From contig JAPLHL010000547.1 in the NCBI GenBank assembly GCA_026389655.1, forward strand, positions 1 to 6,678: a DNA stretch of 6,678 bases, given 5' to 3'. The translations under genes were made by a program, and so were the position numbers. The notes under the pieces are model-generated. The model saw only the letters and a program-made list of their open reading frames with translations. It was not told the origin of the DNA and did no database searches. This stretch comes from Chloroflexota bacterium. GTDB lineage: Bacteria > Chloroflexota > Dehalococcoidia > GIF9 > UBA5629. Of the stretch, positions 6,006-6,678 are shown one piece after another (position 1 is the stretch's first letter; each line of letters opens with the position of its first letter).

Positions 6006-6678
6006 ATGGATACTAAAGAGCGTGAAGTTGGGGAAGTTATAGATAAGGTATTTCATCCGGGTCGCGATCTGCTCAATTCAGATGTCGCCGTACTATCCGA
6101 CCTGAATAAGGATAACCTGGCAAAATTCAGAAAAGCCTGGGAAAAGGCGGATCTCAAAGAACGGCTGCAACTTATATCAAAAATGGTTAGTCTCAGCGAA
6201 GACGACTTCATACTGGATTTTACCGGGGTATTTAAGATCGGACTGGATGATCCGCAAGATAACATCAGGATAAAAGCCGTGGAAGGCCTGGAAATGGAAG
6301 ATAAGTACGTTAATGCCAGGCCCATTATCAGGGTTTTGAAATCCGATGATTCGGTAGAGGTCAGGACAACCGCCGCCCGTGCCCTGGGCAAGCTTGCCCT
6401 CATGGCGGAATACGGCGATGTTCCAGAAATTATCGGTCAGGAAATATTTAATGCCCTCATGGGAGTCCTGGAGAGACCAAAAGAGGATGATGCAGTTCGA
6501 CGCCATGCTTTAGAAGCTATCGCATGCTTTCACCAGGAACCGGTTAATGGTTATATCGAGGACTACTATTACAGCGACGATCCAAAACTCAAGGCCAGCG
6601 CTATTTTCGCAATGGGTTTCAATTGCAACCCACGCTGGCTAAGTTTACTCATTGATGAAATGAAGAGTGAGAGCGCAG
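6006..6678 (+). CDS. HEAT-repeat protein (3' truncated by window edge)
   Basis: The frame opens at ATG directly after the PAC2 stop and stays open to the window end, giving 224 residues. After a mostly helical N-terminus (1-60) the chain falls into alpha-helical HEAT-type units. Examples are DDPQDNIRIKAVEGL (81-95), LKSDDSVEVRTTAARALGKL (111-130), the segment around DDAVRRHALEAIACF (161-175) and YYYSDDPKLKASAIFAMG (187-204). The recurring pattern is Asp-Asp/Pro turn, then V/I-R, then Ala-x-x-Ala-(L/I), which is the HEAT/PBS-lyase-like signature. These repeats form solenoid scaffolds for protein binding. No enzyme motif and no signal peptide or membrane segment is seen in the visible part, so a soluble cytoplasmic adaptor is likely. 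It is the fourth gene of the tldD operon; a partner role with the PAC2 protein is inferred from context only. Confidence 0.85.
   Translation, partial: MDTKEREVGEVIDKVFHPGRDLLNSDVAVLSDLNKDNLAKFRKAWEKADLKERLQLISKMVSLSEDDFILDFTGVFKIGLDDPQDNIRIKAVEGLEMEDKYVNARPIIRVLKSDDSVEVRTTAARALGKLALMAEYGDVPEIIGQEIFNALMGVLERPKEDDAVRRHALEAIACFHQEPVNGYIEDYYYSDDPKLKASAIFAMGFNCNPRWLSLLIDEMKSESA

Overview
The window looks like a stretch of ordinary bacterial chromosome with near-even base composition and compact gene spacing. The gene set is a partial folC, a small stand-alone SWIM zinc-finger protein, a polytopic family 2 glycosyltransferase, a TldD/TldE protease pair, a bacterial PAC2-family protein and a HEAT-repeat protein. 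From memory, this combination, and above all the 84-residue SWIM protein and the bacterial PAC2 protein, points to Chloroflexota, probably Dehalococcoidia. That assignment is an inference from gene content and was not tested by any search. I see no mobile element, CRISPR array, rRNA or tRNA.

Layout. Positions 2-802 (+) hold the C-terminal part of FolC, which enters from the left edge. It converges, over a 48-base gap with a weak hairpin, on a minus-strand pair. That pair is the glycosyltransferase (1200-2348) and, downstream of it, the SWIM protein (851-1105). A 173-base divergent intergenic region (2349-2521) separates the glycosyltransferase from a tightly packed plus-strand operon: tldD (2522-3880), tldE/pmbA (3881-5179), the PAC2 protein (5184-6005) and the HEAT-repeat protein (6006 to the right edge). 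The operon junctions have 0, 4 and 0 intergenic bases, so translational coupling is likely. No stretch over 300 bases lacks a gene.

How the genes work together. TldD carries the HExxxH metal motif and the C-terminal cysteine, and TldE lacks them. Together they should form the usual heteromeric metalloprotease that degrades unfolded or modified peptides in the cytoplasm. A PAC2-fold protein with a strongly acidic tail and a HEAT-repeat scaffold follow in the same transcription unit. This suggests a protein-handling module of unknown exact purpose and is the most interesting context in the window. The divergent region contains a good sigma70-type promoter in each direction, with two abutting inverted repeats over the glycosyltransferase promoter. 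I did not find a convincing novel defence, RiPP or mobile system here.
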